Source: an uncultured Parabacteroides sp.
GTDB lineage: Bacteria; Bacteroidota; Bacteroidia; Bacteroidales; Tannerellaceae
NCBI GenBank assembly: GCA_937894065.1
Contig: CALCST010000025.1
Span: forward strand, 1 to 64,000
Direction: 5' to 3'
DNA length: 64,000 bases
This document shows, one piece after another, positions 41,297 through 49,591 of the stretch. Both the position numbers and the translations under genes were made by a program. The stretch's first letter is position 1. Each line of letters begins with the position of its first letter. Under the pieces are notes generated by a model. It made no database searches. It was given only the letters and a program-made list of their open reading frames with translations, and had not been told where the DNA came from.

Positions 41297-41863
41297 ATGG
41301 ACGGAAAGCTAATAATATTTTCCGCACCTTCAGGTTCGGGAAAATCTACTATCATAAATTATCTGCTGGAACAGGGACTTAACCTGAAGTTCTCAATCTC
41401 AGCAACCAGCCGTGCTCCTCGTGGAGAAGAAAAAGATGGTGTGGAATATTATTTCCTCAGTCCTGAAGATTTCCGTAAACGCATTGCTGCCGGAGATTTT
41501 CTGGAATACGAAGAAGTATATACAGACAAGTTTTACGGAACGCTTAAAAGCGAAGTTGAAAGAATATTTAAGGAAGGCAACAATGTTATCTTTGATGTTG
41601 ACGTAGTTGGCGGATGCAACATAAAGAAATACTACGGAAACAGAGCTTTATCTGTATTTATCCAGCCGCCATCAGTTGAAGAATTACGTCGCAGACTTGT
41701 TGGCCGCAACACTGATAGTCCGGAGGTGATAGAAAGCAGACTTGCTAAAGCTGAATACGAACTAGGCTTCGCCAAACAGTTTGATGTTGTAATAGTCAAT
41801 GATGACCTGGACAAAGCTAAAGAGGAAACATTGAGAACTGTCAGAAATTTCTTAGATAAATAA
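41297..41863 (+). CDS. gmk: Guanylate kinase
   Basis: The 188-residue enzyme phosphorylates GMP to GDP with ATP. The P-loop APSGSGKSTI (residues 10-19), the GMP-binding TSRAPRGEEKDGVEYYF and the lid region with RNTDSPEVIESRL are standard. It starts one base after yicC. A palindromic repeat array follows before the next genes of the same cluster. Confidence 0.97.
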   Translation: MDGKLIIFSAPSGSGKSTIINYLLEQGLNLKFSISATSRAPRGEEKDGVEYYFLSPEDFRKRIAAGDFLEYEEVYTDKFYGTLKSEVERIFKEGNNVIFDVDVVGGCNIKKYYGNRALSVFIQPPSVEELRRRLVGRNTDSPEVIESRLAKAEYELGFAKQFDVVIVNDDLDKAKEETLRTVRNFLDK

Positions 41864-41899
41864 GGAACGTTCTAGCAAGGATTAAGTTTAATATAACAA

Positions 41900-42001
41900 A
41901 AACTGTTTTCGTCACAAGTGTGACTTAATAAGGTCACAGCTGTGAATTAATTAAACCACACTTGTGACCTAATCAAACCACATCTGTGGCGAAAACAGTT
42001 T
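41900..42001. repeat. Four-unit palindrome array (TCACAnnTGTGA type) framed by 12-bp inverted repeats
   Basis: AAACTGTTTTCG (41900-41911) and CGAAAACAGTTT (41990-42001) are exact reverse complements. Between them, four short palindromes (GTCACAAGTGTGAC, TCACAGCTGTGA, CACACTTGTG, CCACATCTGTGG) alternate with AT-rich linkers (TTAATAAG, AATTAATTAA, CTAATCAA), a period of about 22 bases. It lies between gmk and a small ORF. Confidence 0.85.
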
Positions 42002-42125
42002 CTGAATATTTAAATGTAAGATTTCTGATAATATAGAATAGTTTCCAAATCATCAGACGAAAAAACAAAAACAGCTTCCAATCATAATATAGCAACTTAT
42101 CTAGAAATCATTCAAAATTACCATA

Positions 42126-42314
42126 ATGATAAACCAGAAAGAAAAAGTTAGCAAAACTATTTTCATCACCAGCATTATCCTGGCTATTATTGCTATGTTT
42201 GCCGGAATTTTTGCTTTGTATAAGGAAGAATACATTATTGGAGGAGGAATGTTATTTGTATTAATATTGCAAATTCACAATATTATTTCATACAAAAGGC
42301 AAAATGGGAAGTAA
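42126..42314 (+). CDS. Small two-helix membrane protein, overlaps nadD
   Basis: This 62-residue frame starts MINQKEKVSKTIFITSIILAII and predicts two transmembrane helices (about 11-31 and 37-54) with a basic C-terminus. It sits between gmk and nadD in the same direction and its last 11 bases overlap the nadD start, which favours coupling. No family is recognised and short hydrophobic frames can be spurious, so confidence is moderate. Confidence 0.55.
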   Translation: MINQKEKVSKTIFITSIILAIIAMFAGIFALYKEEYIIGGGMLFVLILQIHNIISYKRQNGK

Positions 42315-42894
42315 GCGTATAAAAACCGGGATATATTCCGGTTCATTCAATCCTATTCATATAGGACATCTTGCTCTTGCAAATTGGTTATGCGAATACA
42401 CCGATTTGGAAGAAGTATGGTTTATGGTTACGCCCCACAATCCACTAAAAGACAAGAGGAATCTACTGGATGACTCTATACGGCTTGAACTTGTAAGAAT
42501 TGCTACTTCAGATTATCCTCATTTCCAAGTAAGCGATCTTGAGTTCACAATGCCACAGCCTTCCTACACATACGCAACACTTAGCGCACTGCGAAACAAA
42601 TTTGAAGACAGGGAGTTCTGTCTTATAATGGGAGCTGACAACTGGCAGATTTTCGGACAATGGAAGAATCATGATAATATCATGAATGAATTTCCTATAT
42701 ATATATATCCCAGAAACGGATATAAAATTGTAATACCGGAAAACTGCAAGAATGCAAATGCTGTTCCTGCTCCTATCATCGAAATATCTTCAACCTTCAT
42801 CAGAAACTCCATAAAAGCAGGTAAAGATATAAGGTTTTTTCTCCCGGAAAAAGTTGGAGAATATATCTCAAACAACAAACTTTATATAGAATAG
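42304..42894 (+). CDS. nadD: Nicotinate-nucleotide adenylyltransferase
   Basis: The 196-residue enzyme adenylates nicotinate mononucleotide to deamido-NAD. The nucleotidyltransferase motifs GSFNPIHIGH (residues 14-23) and ISSTFIRNSI (about 165) are intact, and MVTPHNPLKDKRNLL matches the NaMN-binding loop. It follows the yicC-gmk pair, a common arrangement. The ATG at 42304 is supported by the MGSKRIKTGIYSGSFNP start. Confidence 0.95.
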   Translation: MGSKRIKTGIYSGSFNPIHIGHLALANWLCEYTDLEEVWFMVTPHNPLKDKRNLLDDSIRLELVRIATSDYPHFQVSDLEFTMPQPSYTYATLSALRNKFEDREFCLIMGADNWQIFGQWKNHDNIMNEFPIYIYPRNGYKIVIPENCKNANAVPAPIIEISSTFIRNSIKAGKDIRFFLPEKVGEYISNNKLYIE

Positions 42895-42946
42895 TCGCAC
42901 ATTTATTAGTGATTGACCAACAAAACTGATAGCAAGACTGATAAAA

Positions 42947-42978
42947 CTTGTTATATTGTCACTTTTTTTTTACTTTTG
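42947..42978 (+). promoter_or_regulatory. Promoter of lysS
   Basis: CTTG (42947-42950), 20 bases including a T-rich block, then TACTTTTG (42971-42978). The lysS ATG at 43006 is 27 bases downstream. Confidence 0.65.
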
Positions 42979-43005
42979 CCCCATATTATACAAAATAAGA
43001 ACGCA

Positions 43006-44736
43006 ATGAATCTATTAGAACTGAGCGAACAAGAAATAATAAGACGCAACAGCATGGAACAGTTGCGCCAAATGGGTATCGAGCCATATCCAGCAGCAGA
43101 GTACGAAACAAATGCATATTCTAAAGAAATAAAAGAATCTTTCAAAGACGATGCAGAGCCTCGTCAGGTATGCATTGCTGGCCGTATTATGAGTCGCCGC
43201 ATTATGGGTAAAGCGTCATTCATGGAATTACAGGACTCTGAAGGAAGAATTCAGGTTTATATTTCACGTGACGATATTTGTCCGGACGAAAACAAAGACT
43301 TATACAATGTTGTATTCAAGAAATTGCTGGACATTGGTGACTTTGTCGGCATCAAAGGTTTTGTTTTCCGCACACAGATGGGTGAAATTTCTGTTCATGC
43401 ACAGGAATTGACTGTTTTGGCTAAGTCATTACGTCCGTTACCTATTGTTAAATACAAAGATGGCGTAGCATATGATGGTTTCAACGATGCTGAAATGCGT
43501 TATCGCCAGCGTTATGTGGACTTGGTTGTTAACGAAGGTGTAAAAGATATCTTCATCAAACGTACCAAGATTTTCAATTCAATGCGTAACTTCTTCAACG
43601 AACACGGATATTTGGAAGTTGACACTCCAGTGTTGCAGAGCATTCCTGGTGGTGCTTCAGCTCGTCCGTTCATCACTCACCACAACGCATTGGACATTCC
43701 GTTGTATTTGAGAATTGCCAACGAGTTGTATTTGAAACGTCTTATCGTAGGTGGTTTTGAAGGTGTATATGAATTCAGCCGTAACTTCCGTAACGAAGGT
43801 ATGGACCGCACTCACAATCCGGAGTTCACAGCTATGGAAATTTATGTTTCCTACAAAGACTATAACTGGATGATGAACTTCACTGAAAGATTGCTTGAAC
43901 GCATCTGTATGGATGTTCTTGGAACAACTGTTGTAAAATTCGGTGATAAGGAAATCAACTTCAAAGCTCCATATAAACGTATTTCCATGATTGACGCAAT
44001 CAAGGAAAATACAGGCATCGACATCACAGGAATGAACGAAGACCAGCTTCGCGAAGTTTGTCATAAGCTTGGTGTTGAAGAAGACGAAACAATGGGTAAA
44101 GGTAAACTCATCGACGAAATCTTCGGTGCAAAATGTGAAGGTAATTACATTCAGCCTACATTCATCACTGACTATCCTATTGAGATGTCACCTCTTACAA
44201 AGAAGCATCGTAACAATCCTGAACTTACAGAGCGTTTCGAACTTATGGTTTGCGGTAAGGAAATTGCAAATGCATATTCTGAGCTTAACGACCCGATTGA
44301 CCAGCGCGAACGTTTCCAGGAACAGCTTCGTCTGTCAGAAAAGGGTGATGATGAAGCTATGTTCATCGACCAGGATTTCTTGAGAGCTTTGGAATATGGT
44401 ATGCCTCCAACCAGCGGTATGGGTATTGGTATGGACCGTCTGACAATGTTCCTTACAGGCCAGGAAAGCATCCAGGAAGTTCTGTTCTTCCCACAAATGC
44501 GCCCTGAAAAGACAGTTAAGAAAGACTCTGCAGAAAAATATGTAGCTGTTGGAATAAATAAAGACTGGGTTCCGGCTTTGCAGAAAGCAGGATATTTGAC
44601 TGTTGAATCTCTTAAGGAAGCCAATCCGAACAAAGTAAGACAGGAGCTTTGTGAAATCAATAAGAAATACAAGCTGGAACTTGAAAATCCTACAGCCGAA
44701 GATGTTGCAGGATGGATAGAGAATGCAGCAAAATAA
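43006..44736 (+). CDS. lysS: Lysyl-tRNA synthetase (class II) with C-terminal extension
   Basis: I start at 43006 (576 residues, MNLLELSEQEIIRRNSM); an in-frame ATG at 42913 lies upstream of the promoter. The N-terminal OB fold (about 60-160) binds the anticodon. Class II motifs are VDTPVLQSIPGGASARPF (motif 1), RNFRNEGMDRTHNPEF (motif 2) and GMGIGMDRLTM (motif 3, about 490). The protein extends about 70 residues past the usual end, with a helical tail (ALQKAGYLTVESLKEANPNKVRQELCEINKKY) that looks like a small helix-hairpin-helix-type domain. gpsA follows closely. Confidence 0.96.
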   Translation: MNLLELSEQEIIRRNSMEQLRQMGIEPYPAAEYETNAYSKEIKESFKDDAEPRQVCIAGRIMSRRIMGKASFMELQDSEGRIQVYISRDDICPDENKDLYNVVFKKLLDIGDFVGIKGFVFRTQMGEISVHAQELTVLAKSLRPLPIVKYKDGVAYDGFNDAEMRYRQRYVDLVVNEGVKDIFIKRTKIFNSMRNFFNEHGYLEVDTPVLQSIPGGASARPFITHHNALDIPLYLRIANELYLKRLIVGGFEGVYEFSRNFRNEGMDRTHNPEFTAMEIYVSYKDYNWMMNFTERLLERICMDVLGTTVVKFGDKEINFKAPYKRISMIDAIKENTGIDITGMNEDQLREVCHKLGVEEDETMGKGKLIDEIFGAKCEGNYIQPTFITDYPIEMSPLTKKHRNNPELTERFELMVCGKEIANAYSELNDPIDQRERFQEQLRLSEKGDDEAMFIDQDFLRALEYGMPPTSGMGIGMDRLTMFLTGQESIQEVLFFPQMRPEKTVKKDSAEKYVAVGINKDWVPALQKAGYLTVESLKEANPNKVRQELCEINKKYKLELENPTAEDVAGWIENAAK

Positions 44737-44749
44737 AAGTCAGAGTATA

Positions 44750-45748
44750 ATGAATTTGCCTGGTAAAATTGCAATAATGGGAGGTGGTAGCTGGGCTACC
44801 GCCTTAGCCAAAATTGTACTTTCTACTCAAGATAGTATCAATTGGTATATGCGCCGTACTGAACAGATTGAGGAGTTCAAGCAGTATGGCCATAATCCAA
44901 GCTACCTTTCTTCTGTAAAGTTCGACTTAAGCAAAATTAAATTCTATTCAGACATCAACGAGACAATTGATGACTCTGACACTTTGATATTTGCTACACC
45001 GTCGCCTTTCCTGAAACAACACCTTATGAAGGTAAAGACTTCGATGGAGGATAAATTCATCATTTCTGCTATAAAAGGTATTGTTCCGGATGAAAACATG
45101 TTGGTAGCAGACTATTTCGCAGAATATTACAATGTTCCTTTAAATCATATTGCAGTAATAGGCGGACCATGCCATGCAGAGGAAATTGCCTTGGAAAGAT
45201 TGTCATACATAACACTTGGTTGTCCTGATATCGACAATGCTTATGCTTTTGCATCTGTTTTCAAGAACCAATATCTCAATAATTATTGCTGTAAGGATGT
45301 GACAGGCATTGAATATGCTTCTGTTTTAAAGAATGTCTATGCAATTGTAGCGGGCATTTGTCACGGCATGAAATATGGAGATAATTTCCTAGCCGTATTC
45401 ATATGTAATGCAATTGAAGAAATGAGAAACTTCCTCAATGCAGTTCATGGCTTGGAAAGAGATATCACCGATTCGGTATATCTTGGAGACTTACTAGTTA
45501 CTGCCTATTCCCGTTTCAGCCGAAACAGAACATTCGGAACTATGATAGGAAAAGGATATTCTGTCAAGACGGCACAAGTGGAGATGGAAATGATTGCAGA
45601 AGGTTACTACGGAACCAAATGTATTCACGAAATCAATGAACAAAAATACAAAGTCAATATGCCAATATTGAATGCTTTGTATGCAATTCTATATGAAAGA
45701 AAATCTCCAACAACCGTTATCAGACAACTGACTGAAACATTTAAATAG
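44750..45748 (+). CDS. gpsA: NAD(P)-dependent glycerol-3-phosphate dehydrogenase
   Basis: The 332-residue form starting at 44750 (MNLPGKIAIMGGGSWATALAKI) is preferred; an in-frame ATG at 44723 would overlap lysS by 14 bases. The enzyme makes sn-glycerol 3-phosphate from dihydroxyacetone phosphate for phospholipids. The Rossmann loop GGGSWATA is N-terminal, the catalytic Lys lies in ISAIKGI and again in ASVLKNVYAIVAGI, and GPCHAEEIA is a family signature. It follows lysS after 13 bases. Confidence 0.95.
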   Translation: MNLPGKIAIMGGGSWATALAKIVLSTQDSINWYMRRTEQIEEFKQYGHNPSYLSSVKFDLSKIKFYSDINETIDDSDTLIFATPSPFLKQHLMKVKTSMEDKFIISAIKGIVPDENMLVADYFAEYYNVPLNHIAVIGGPCHAEEIALERLSYITLGCPDIDNAYAFASVFKNQYLNNYCCKDVTGIEYASVLKNVYAIVAGICHGMKYGDNFLAVFICNAIEEMRNFLNAVHGLERDITDSVYLGDLLVTAYSRFSRNRTFGTMIGKGYSVKTAQVEMEMIAEGYYGTKCIHEINEQKYKVNMPILNALYAILYERKSPTTVIRQLTETFK

Positions 45749-45760
45749 AATAAGTATTTT

Positions 45761-45845
45761 AGATATTATAGGATGCGGTTCGGAACAGCAAAATCAAAAA
45801 CAAGTTTTTTATTTTGCTCTCCGCTCACCTTTCACTATATTTGCA
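45761..45845. repeat. Promoter-bearing dispersed repeat, copy 2 (inverted relative to copy 1)
   Basis: The 85-base unit is the reverse complement of the 20879-20960 repeat: it opens AGATATTATAGGATGCGGTT and ends CACCTTTCACTATATTTGCA, with the AACAAG/TTTTTTATTTTG core between. Divergence is spread over the whole unit (about 80 percent identical by eye), so the copies are old. Confidence 0.85.
45813..45843 (+). promoter_or_regulatory. Repeat-borne consensus promoter of pgi
   Basis: TTTG (45813-45816), exactly 19 bases, then TATATTTG (45836-45843). Both boxes lie inside repeat copy 2, as they do before the murA operon. The pgi ATG is 54 bases beyond the -7 box. Confidence 0.85.
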
Positions 45846-45874
45846 GAGACATACAAGCCCATTGTATGTCTCTG
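45844..45874 (+). promoter_or_regulatory. 13-bp perfect inverted repeat at the pgi transcription start
   Basis: CAGAGACATACAA and TTGTATGTCTCTG pair perfectly around GCCCA. It begins directly after the -7 box, spanning the expected start site, so it may be an operator or a 5' mRNA hairpin. Confidence 0.55.
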
Positions 45875-45896
45875 TACTTTTATAAGAAGAATATTT

Positions 45897-47240
45897 ATGA
45901 AAAACATTACTTTAAACATCGAAAAAGCTTTAGGATTTGTTTCTAAAGACCAGGTTTTTGCTCAAGAAGCTAAAGCAAAAGAGTGTATTGCCACTTTACA
46001 CAATGGAAATGGCGCAGGCAATGATTTCCTTGGATGGTTACATTTGCCATCTTCAATCACTGAAGAAGAAATAGCTGACATTGAAAATACAGCTAACCTA
46101 CTTCGTTCAAAATGTGAAATTGTTGTAGCAATAGGTATTGGCGGAAGCTATCTTGGAACTAGAGCTGTAGTTGAAGCAATGAACAACAGCTTCGACTGGT
46201 TGCAGAAAGATCGCAAGAATCCTATCATGCTATATGCCGGCCACAATATTGGAGAAGATTATTTGCATGAATTGAGCGAAGTTTTGAAAGGTCGCCAGTT
46301 CGGTATTATCAATATATCTAAATCAGGAACAACAACAGAACCTGCTATTGCTTTCCGTATCTTGAAAAAACAATTGGAAGATGCTGTTGGAAAAGAAGAA
46401 GCTCGTCAGCGTATCGTAGCAATCACAGATGCTAAAAAAGGTGCATTGCGTACATTGGCAACTCAGGAAGGTTACAAGACTTTTGTAATTCCAGATAACG
46501 TTGGTGGTCGTTTCTCTGTTCTTACTCCGGTTGGATTGTTACCAATTGCTGTTGCAGGTATTAGCATCCGTGAATTGATTTCAGGTGCTGTAGATATGGA
46601 AAAAGCTACTGGAGCTGATGTTCCTTTTGCTGAAAACTTGTCAGCTATCTATGCAGCTACAAGAAACGAATTATACAAGAGCGGTAAGAAAATTGAAATC
46701 TTGTGTAACTTCCATCCAAAATTGCACTACATTGCTGAATGGTGGAAGCAGCTTTACGGAGAAAGTGAAGGAAAAGACAACAAAGGAATTTTCCCTACAG
46801 CTGTAGATTTGACTACAGACTTGCACTCAATGGGTCAGTGGATTCAGGAAGGTGAACGTTCAATATTCGAAACTGTAATTTCTGTTGAAAATCCAGTTTA
46901 CAATGTTCAGGTTCCTCACGATGAAGAAAATCTTGATGGTTTGAACTTCCTTGCAGGTAAACGTGTTGATGAAGTAAACAAAATGGCAGAATTGGGAACT
47001 CAATTGGCTCACGTTGACGGTGGTGTTCCAAACATCAAAGTTACTATGCCGGAAGTTACTCCATACTATATCGGTCAGTTGTTCTACTTCTTTGAAAAAG
47101 CTTGCGGTATCAGCGGATATATGCTTGGTGTAAATCCATTCAACCAGCCTGGTGTTGAAGCATACAAGAAAAACATGTTTGCTTTGCTAAACAAACCTGG
47201 ATACGAAAAAGAATCTGAAGCTATCAAGGCTAGATTATAA
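45897..47240 (+). CDS. pgi: Glucose-6-phosphate isomerase
   Basis: The 447-residue enzyme interconverts glucose and fructose 6-phosphates in glycolysis. The SIS-fold signature NISKSGTTTEPAIAFR and GIGGSYLGTRAVVE bind the phosphate. The GDNKGIFP and EGERSIFETVI blocks and the C-terminal GVEAYKKNMF (with the catalytic Lys) are conserved. The short length is the Bacillus/Bacteroides type. It is transcribed alone from a repeat-borne promoter, with a strong palindrome after it. Confidence 0.97.
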   Translation: MKNITLNIEKALGFVSKDQVFAQEAKAKECIATLHNGNGAGNDFLGWLHLPSSITEEEIADIENTANLLRSKCEIVVAIGIGGSYLGTRAVVEAMNNSFDWLQKDRKNPIMLYAGHNIGEDYLHELSEVLKGRQFGIINISKSGTTTEPAIAFRILKKQLEDAVGKEEARQRIVAITDAKKGALRTLATQEGYKTFVIPDNVGGRFSVLTPVGLLPIAVAGISIRELISGAVDMEKATGADVPFAENLSAIYAATRNELYKSGKKIEILCNFHPKLHYIAEWWKQLYGESEGKDNKGIFPTAVDLTTDLHSMGQWIQEGERSIFETVISVENPVYNVQVPHDEENLDGLNFLAGKRVDEVNKMAELGTQLAHVDGGVPNIKVTMPEVTPYYIGQLFYFFEKACGISGYMLGVNPFNQPGVEAYKKNMFALLNKPGYEKESEAIKARL

Positions 47241-47257
47241 TTCAGCCTGTTATATAG

Positions 47258-47332
47258 GACCGAACCCACAGTTTTGCGGGGCCGTATATATTTTTAATTT
47301 ATTACGGCCCCACGCAGATGTGGGTTCGGTTC
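47258..47332. repeat. Nested inverted repeat, GTGGGGCCGTATATA family, copy 3
   Basis: Outer arms GACCGAACCCAC and GTGGGTTCGGTTC enclose inner arms GGGGCCGTA and TACGGCCCC around an AT-rich centre. It starts 18 bases after the pgi stop and could act as a Rho-independent or stabilising 3' structure. Related units lie at 5155 and 23434. Confidence 0.85.
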
Positions 47333-47437
47333 TGTTTTTCAAACATAATATAACTATCATTATGCCATAAACTCCGTATATCAAACCTCGGATATACAAT
47401 CTATTACAAACATAATGACAAAAAAAGTCCAAAAAGA

Positions 47438-47468
47438 TTTGCTTTATAAAAAATAATCACTACCTTTG
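47438..47468 (+). promoter_or_regulatory. Consensus promoter of initiator tRNA copy 2
   Basis: TTTG (47438-47441), 19 bases, then TACCTTTG (47461-47468): the same exact consensus and spacing as copy 1, though the -33 surroundings differ. Confidence 0.85.
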
Positions 47469-47499
47469 CACTCGCAATCAGGGATGATTGATACTACAT

Positions 47500-47571
<72 letters not shown>

Positions 47572-47580
47572 CTCAGAAAG

Positions 47581-47612
47581 AGTCGTCATTATAATTCGGA
47601 CGACTTTTTTTA
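47581..47612 (+). terminator. Terminator of initiator tRNA copy 2
   Basis: AGTCGTC (47581-47587) pairs with GACGACT (47599-47605), followed by T7. Confidence 0.85.
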
Positions 47613-47652
47613 TACCTATTCAATTAACAAATTCTATTGCCAAATAATTAAA

Positions 47653-47685
47653 GAAGGTATCTGAAAAAGGATATCTTCTTTTTTT
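47653..47685 (+). terminator. Terminator-like hairpin upstream of trmD
   Basis: GAAGGTAT pairs (one G-U) with ATATCTTC, followed by T-rich sequence. Just after it TACATTTG (47690-47697) is a possible -7 box for trmD. It may be a spare terminator for the tRNA unit. Confidence 0.5.
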
Positions 47686-47740
47686 ATATTACATTTGTGG
47701 TAATAAAATCAAATATTCAGACAGATTTCAAACATAGCTT

Positions 47741-48415
47741 ATGCGCATAGATATTCTTACAGTCCTGCCGGAAATGATTGACGGAATGGTAAACTGCTCA
47801 ATCCTGAAACGTGCACAAGACAAAGGTCTTGCTGAAATCCATCTACATAATTTAAGAGACTATACAACCAATAAATGGAGACGTGTGGATGATTATCCAT
47901 TTGGCGGTGAAGCCGGTATGGTTATGCAAATAGAACCTATTGACCGTGCCATTTCAGAACTTAAAAGTCAAAGAGAATATGACGAAGTAATTTATACTTC
48001 CCCAGACGGAGAGACATTCAATCAGCCAATGGCAAACTCAATGTCGATGATGAATAACCTTATTATTCTATGCGGACATTACAAAGGTATAGATTATAGA
48101 ATCAGAGAACATCTTATTACAAAGGAAATATCTGTGGGTGACTATGTACTTACAGGCGGAGAATTGGCAGCTGCTATAATCTCAGATGCCGTAATCAGAC
48201 TAATACCTGGTGTAATCGGTGATGAGCAAAGTGCATTATCTGATTCTTTCCAGGATAATCTGCTGGCTCCTCCGGTTTATACTCGTCCCGCTGACTATAA
48301 AGGATGGAAGGTTCCGGAAGTTCTGCTCTCTGGTCATCAAAGAAAAATTGAAGAGTGGAGATTGCAGCAGGCACAGGAAAGAACAGCAAGACTTCGTCCG
48401 GACTTATTGAAATAA
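47741..48415 (+). CDS. trmD: tRNA (guanine-N1)-methyltransferase TrmD
   Basis: The 224-residue SPOUT-class enzyme methylates G37 of tRNAs reading CUN, CCN and CGG codons, preventing frameshifts. The trefoil-knot signature VGDYVLTGGELAA (about 130-142) and GFGGEAGMVM-like segment YPFGGEAGMVM are present. Unlike in many bacteria it is not beside rimM and rplS: here trmD stands alone, with a strong terminator behind it. Confidence 0.96.
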   Translation: MRIDILTVLPEMIDGMVNCSILKRAQDKGLAEIHLHNLRDYTTNKWRRVDDYPFGGEAGMVMQIEPIDRAISELKSQREYDEVIYTSPDGETFNQPMANSMSMMNNLIILCGHYKGIDYRIREHLITKEISVGDYVLTGGELAAAIISDAVIRLIPGVIGDEQSALSDSFQDNLLAPPVYTRPADYKGWKVPEVLLSGHQRKIEEWRLQQAQERTARLRPDLLK

Positions 48416-48439
48416 TAGCAAACAATAACAGTTTATAAT

Positions 48440-48485
48440 AAACCCGCAATTGGTATTTATGAAACCAATTGCGGGTTTTATTTTA
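48440..48485 (+). terminator. Rho-independent terminator of trmD
   Basis: AAACCCGCAATTGGT pairs perfectly with ACCAATTGCGGGTTT around an 8-base loop, followed by a T-rich run. Confidence 0.92.
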
Positions 48486-48580
48486 GAGAAATAACATATC
48501 CAGATATAGAAATCACACGAAAATATATTGTATAACATAAAAAACTGGCAAACTCTCTGAAAAGCTCGAAAAAAAATCTT

Positions 48581-48588
48581 TAATTTTG
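48581..48588 (+). promoter_or_regulatory. -7 box of the coiled-coil/Crp-like gene pair
   Basis: TAATTTTG fits TAnnTTTG; a TCTG at 48556-48559 is a weak -33. The coding start is 88 bases downstream. Confidence 0.5.
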
Positions 48589-48676
48589 TGGCTCACTTAT
48601 TAATAACATAATTTGTGTATTAATCATGTTTTTTGATAAAACTCATGATCAATATAAATAAGACAAAAGAAGAGTT

Positions 48677-49585
48677 ATGGATAACATAGAAAAGAAAGAA
48701 ACAAAAGAAATCAACAAGATGTCATTGCTGCTCGTTGCAGTTATAGTTTTGGTTTTAATTGTAGCCGGAGGTGGTTATTATATTTTCCATCAAAATGAAC
48801 AGATGGAAGCAATGACACAGACATTCGACCTTGAAAAGGAAATGCTTGCCGACGAATTTAATGAACTATCTTTACAATATGAAGGTTATAAGTTCAGTGT
48901 AAGTAACGACTCACTTGTTGCCCTTCTATCTACTGAACAAGCAAAAGTTCAAAGATTGATGGAAGAACTTAGAACCGTAAAATCTACAAACGCAAAAGAA
49001 ATAGCACGATTGAAAAAAGAATTAGCTACTTTGCGTAAAATCATGCGTAACTATGTTGTTCAAATTGACTCTTTGAACAGAGCTAATGAACAGTTGAAAG
49101 TTGAGAAAAACGAAGCCGTTCAAAAATACAAACAGGCTACATCAACTGCTGCTACTTTAAAGAAAGAAAAAGAAAAACTTACCGAACGTGTAACTTTAGC
49201 AAGCCGTCTTGATGCAACCTCAATAAGCGTTACACCTGTTAACTCGAGAGGTAAATTAGCAAAGAAAATCAGTAAAACTCAGCAGTTAGTACTGAACTTC
49301 AAGATATCAAAGAACATCACAGCTCCTGTTGGTGAAAAAGATATTTATGTCAGAATAATGAAACCAGACGATGACATTCTGGTAAAAAACAGAGGTAATG
49401 TATTCTCTTTCGAAGGTAAGGAAATTTCATATTCAATGAAGAAAATGATTGAATATGAAGGAGAAGAAGTTCCTGTTACTATGTATTGGGATGTTGAAGA
49501 ATTCCTGTCACCGGGAACTTATCGAGTAGATATTTTTGCTGACGGTAACCTTATCGGACAGAAAAAGTTCACATTAAAAGACTAA
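48677..49585 (+). CDS. Membrane protein with coiled coil and C-terminal beta domain, unknown function
   Basis: The 302-residue protein has one transmembrane helix (about 16-38, LLLVAVIVLVLIVAGGGYYIF), a long periplasmic coiled coil (about 42-180, Lys/Glu-rich with repeated LKKEKEKL-type heptads) and a C-terminal beta-rich domain (about 190-302; GEKDIYVRIMKPDDDILV, then YEGEEVPVTMYWDVEEFLSPGTYRVDIFADG). I do not recognise the family. It is followed by a Crp-like regulator gene after six bases, so the two are probably one operon. A role in envelope spanning or signalling is inferred from architecture only. Confidence 0.8.
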   Translation: MDNIEKKETKEINKMSLLLVAVIVLVLIVAGGGYYIFHQNEQMEAMTQTFDLEKEMLADEFNELSLQYEGYKFSVSNDSLVALLSTEQAKVQRLMEELRTVKSTNAKEIARLKKELATLRKIMRNYVVQIDSLNRANEQLKVEKNEAVQKYKQATSTAATLKKEKEKLTERVTLASRLDATSISVTPVNSRGKLAKKISKTQQLVLNFKISKNITAPVGEKDIYVRIMKPDDDILVKNRGNVFSFEGKEISYSMKKMIEYEGEEVPVTMYWDVEEFLSPGTYRVDIFADGNLIGQKKFTLKD

Positions 49586-49591
49586 AGGAAA

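Noticed and set aside
41900..42001. Cyclic-AMP receptor protein sites
   Set aside because: The half-sites are in the order TCACA-nn-TGTGA, the reverse arrangement of the TGTGA-n6-TCACA Crp site, and four in a row is atypical.
42913..43005. Upstream start for lysS
   Set aside because: It lies ahead of the -7 box at 42971-42978, so it would not be in the mRNA.
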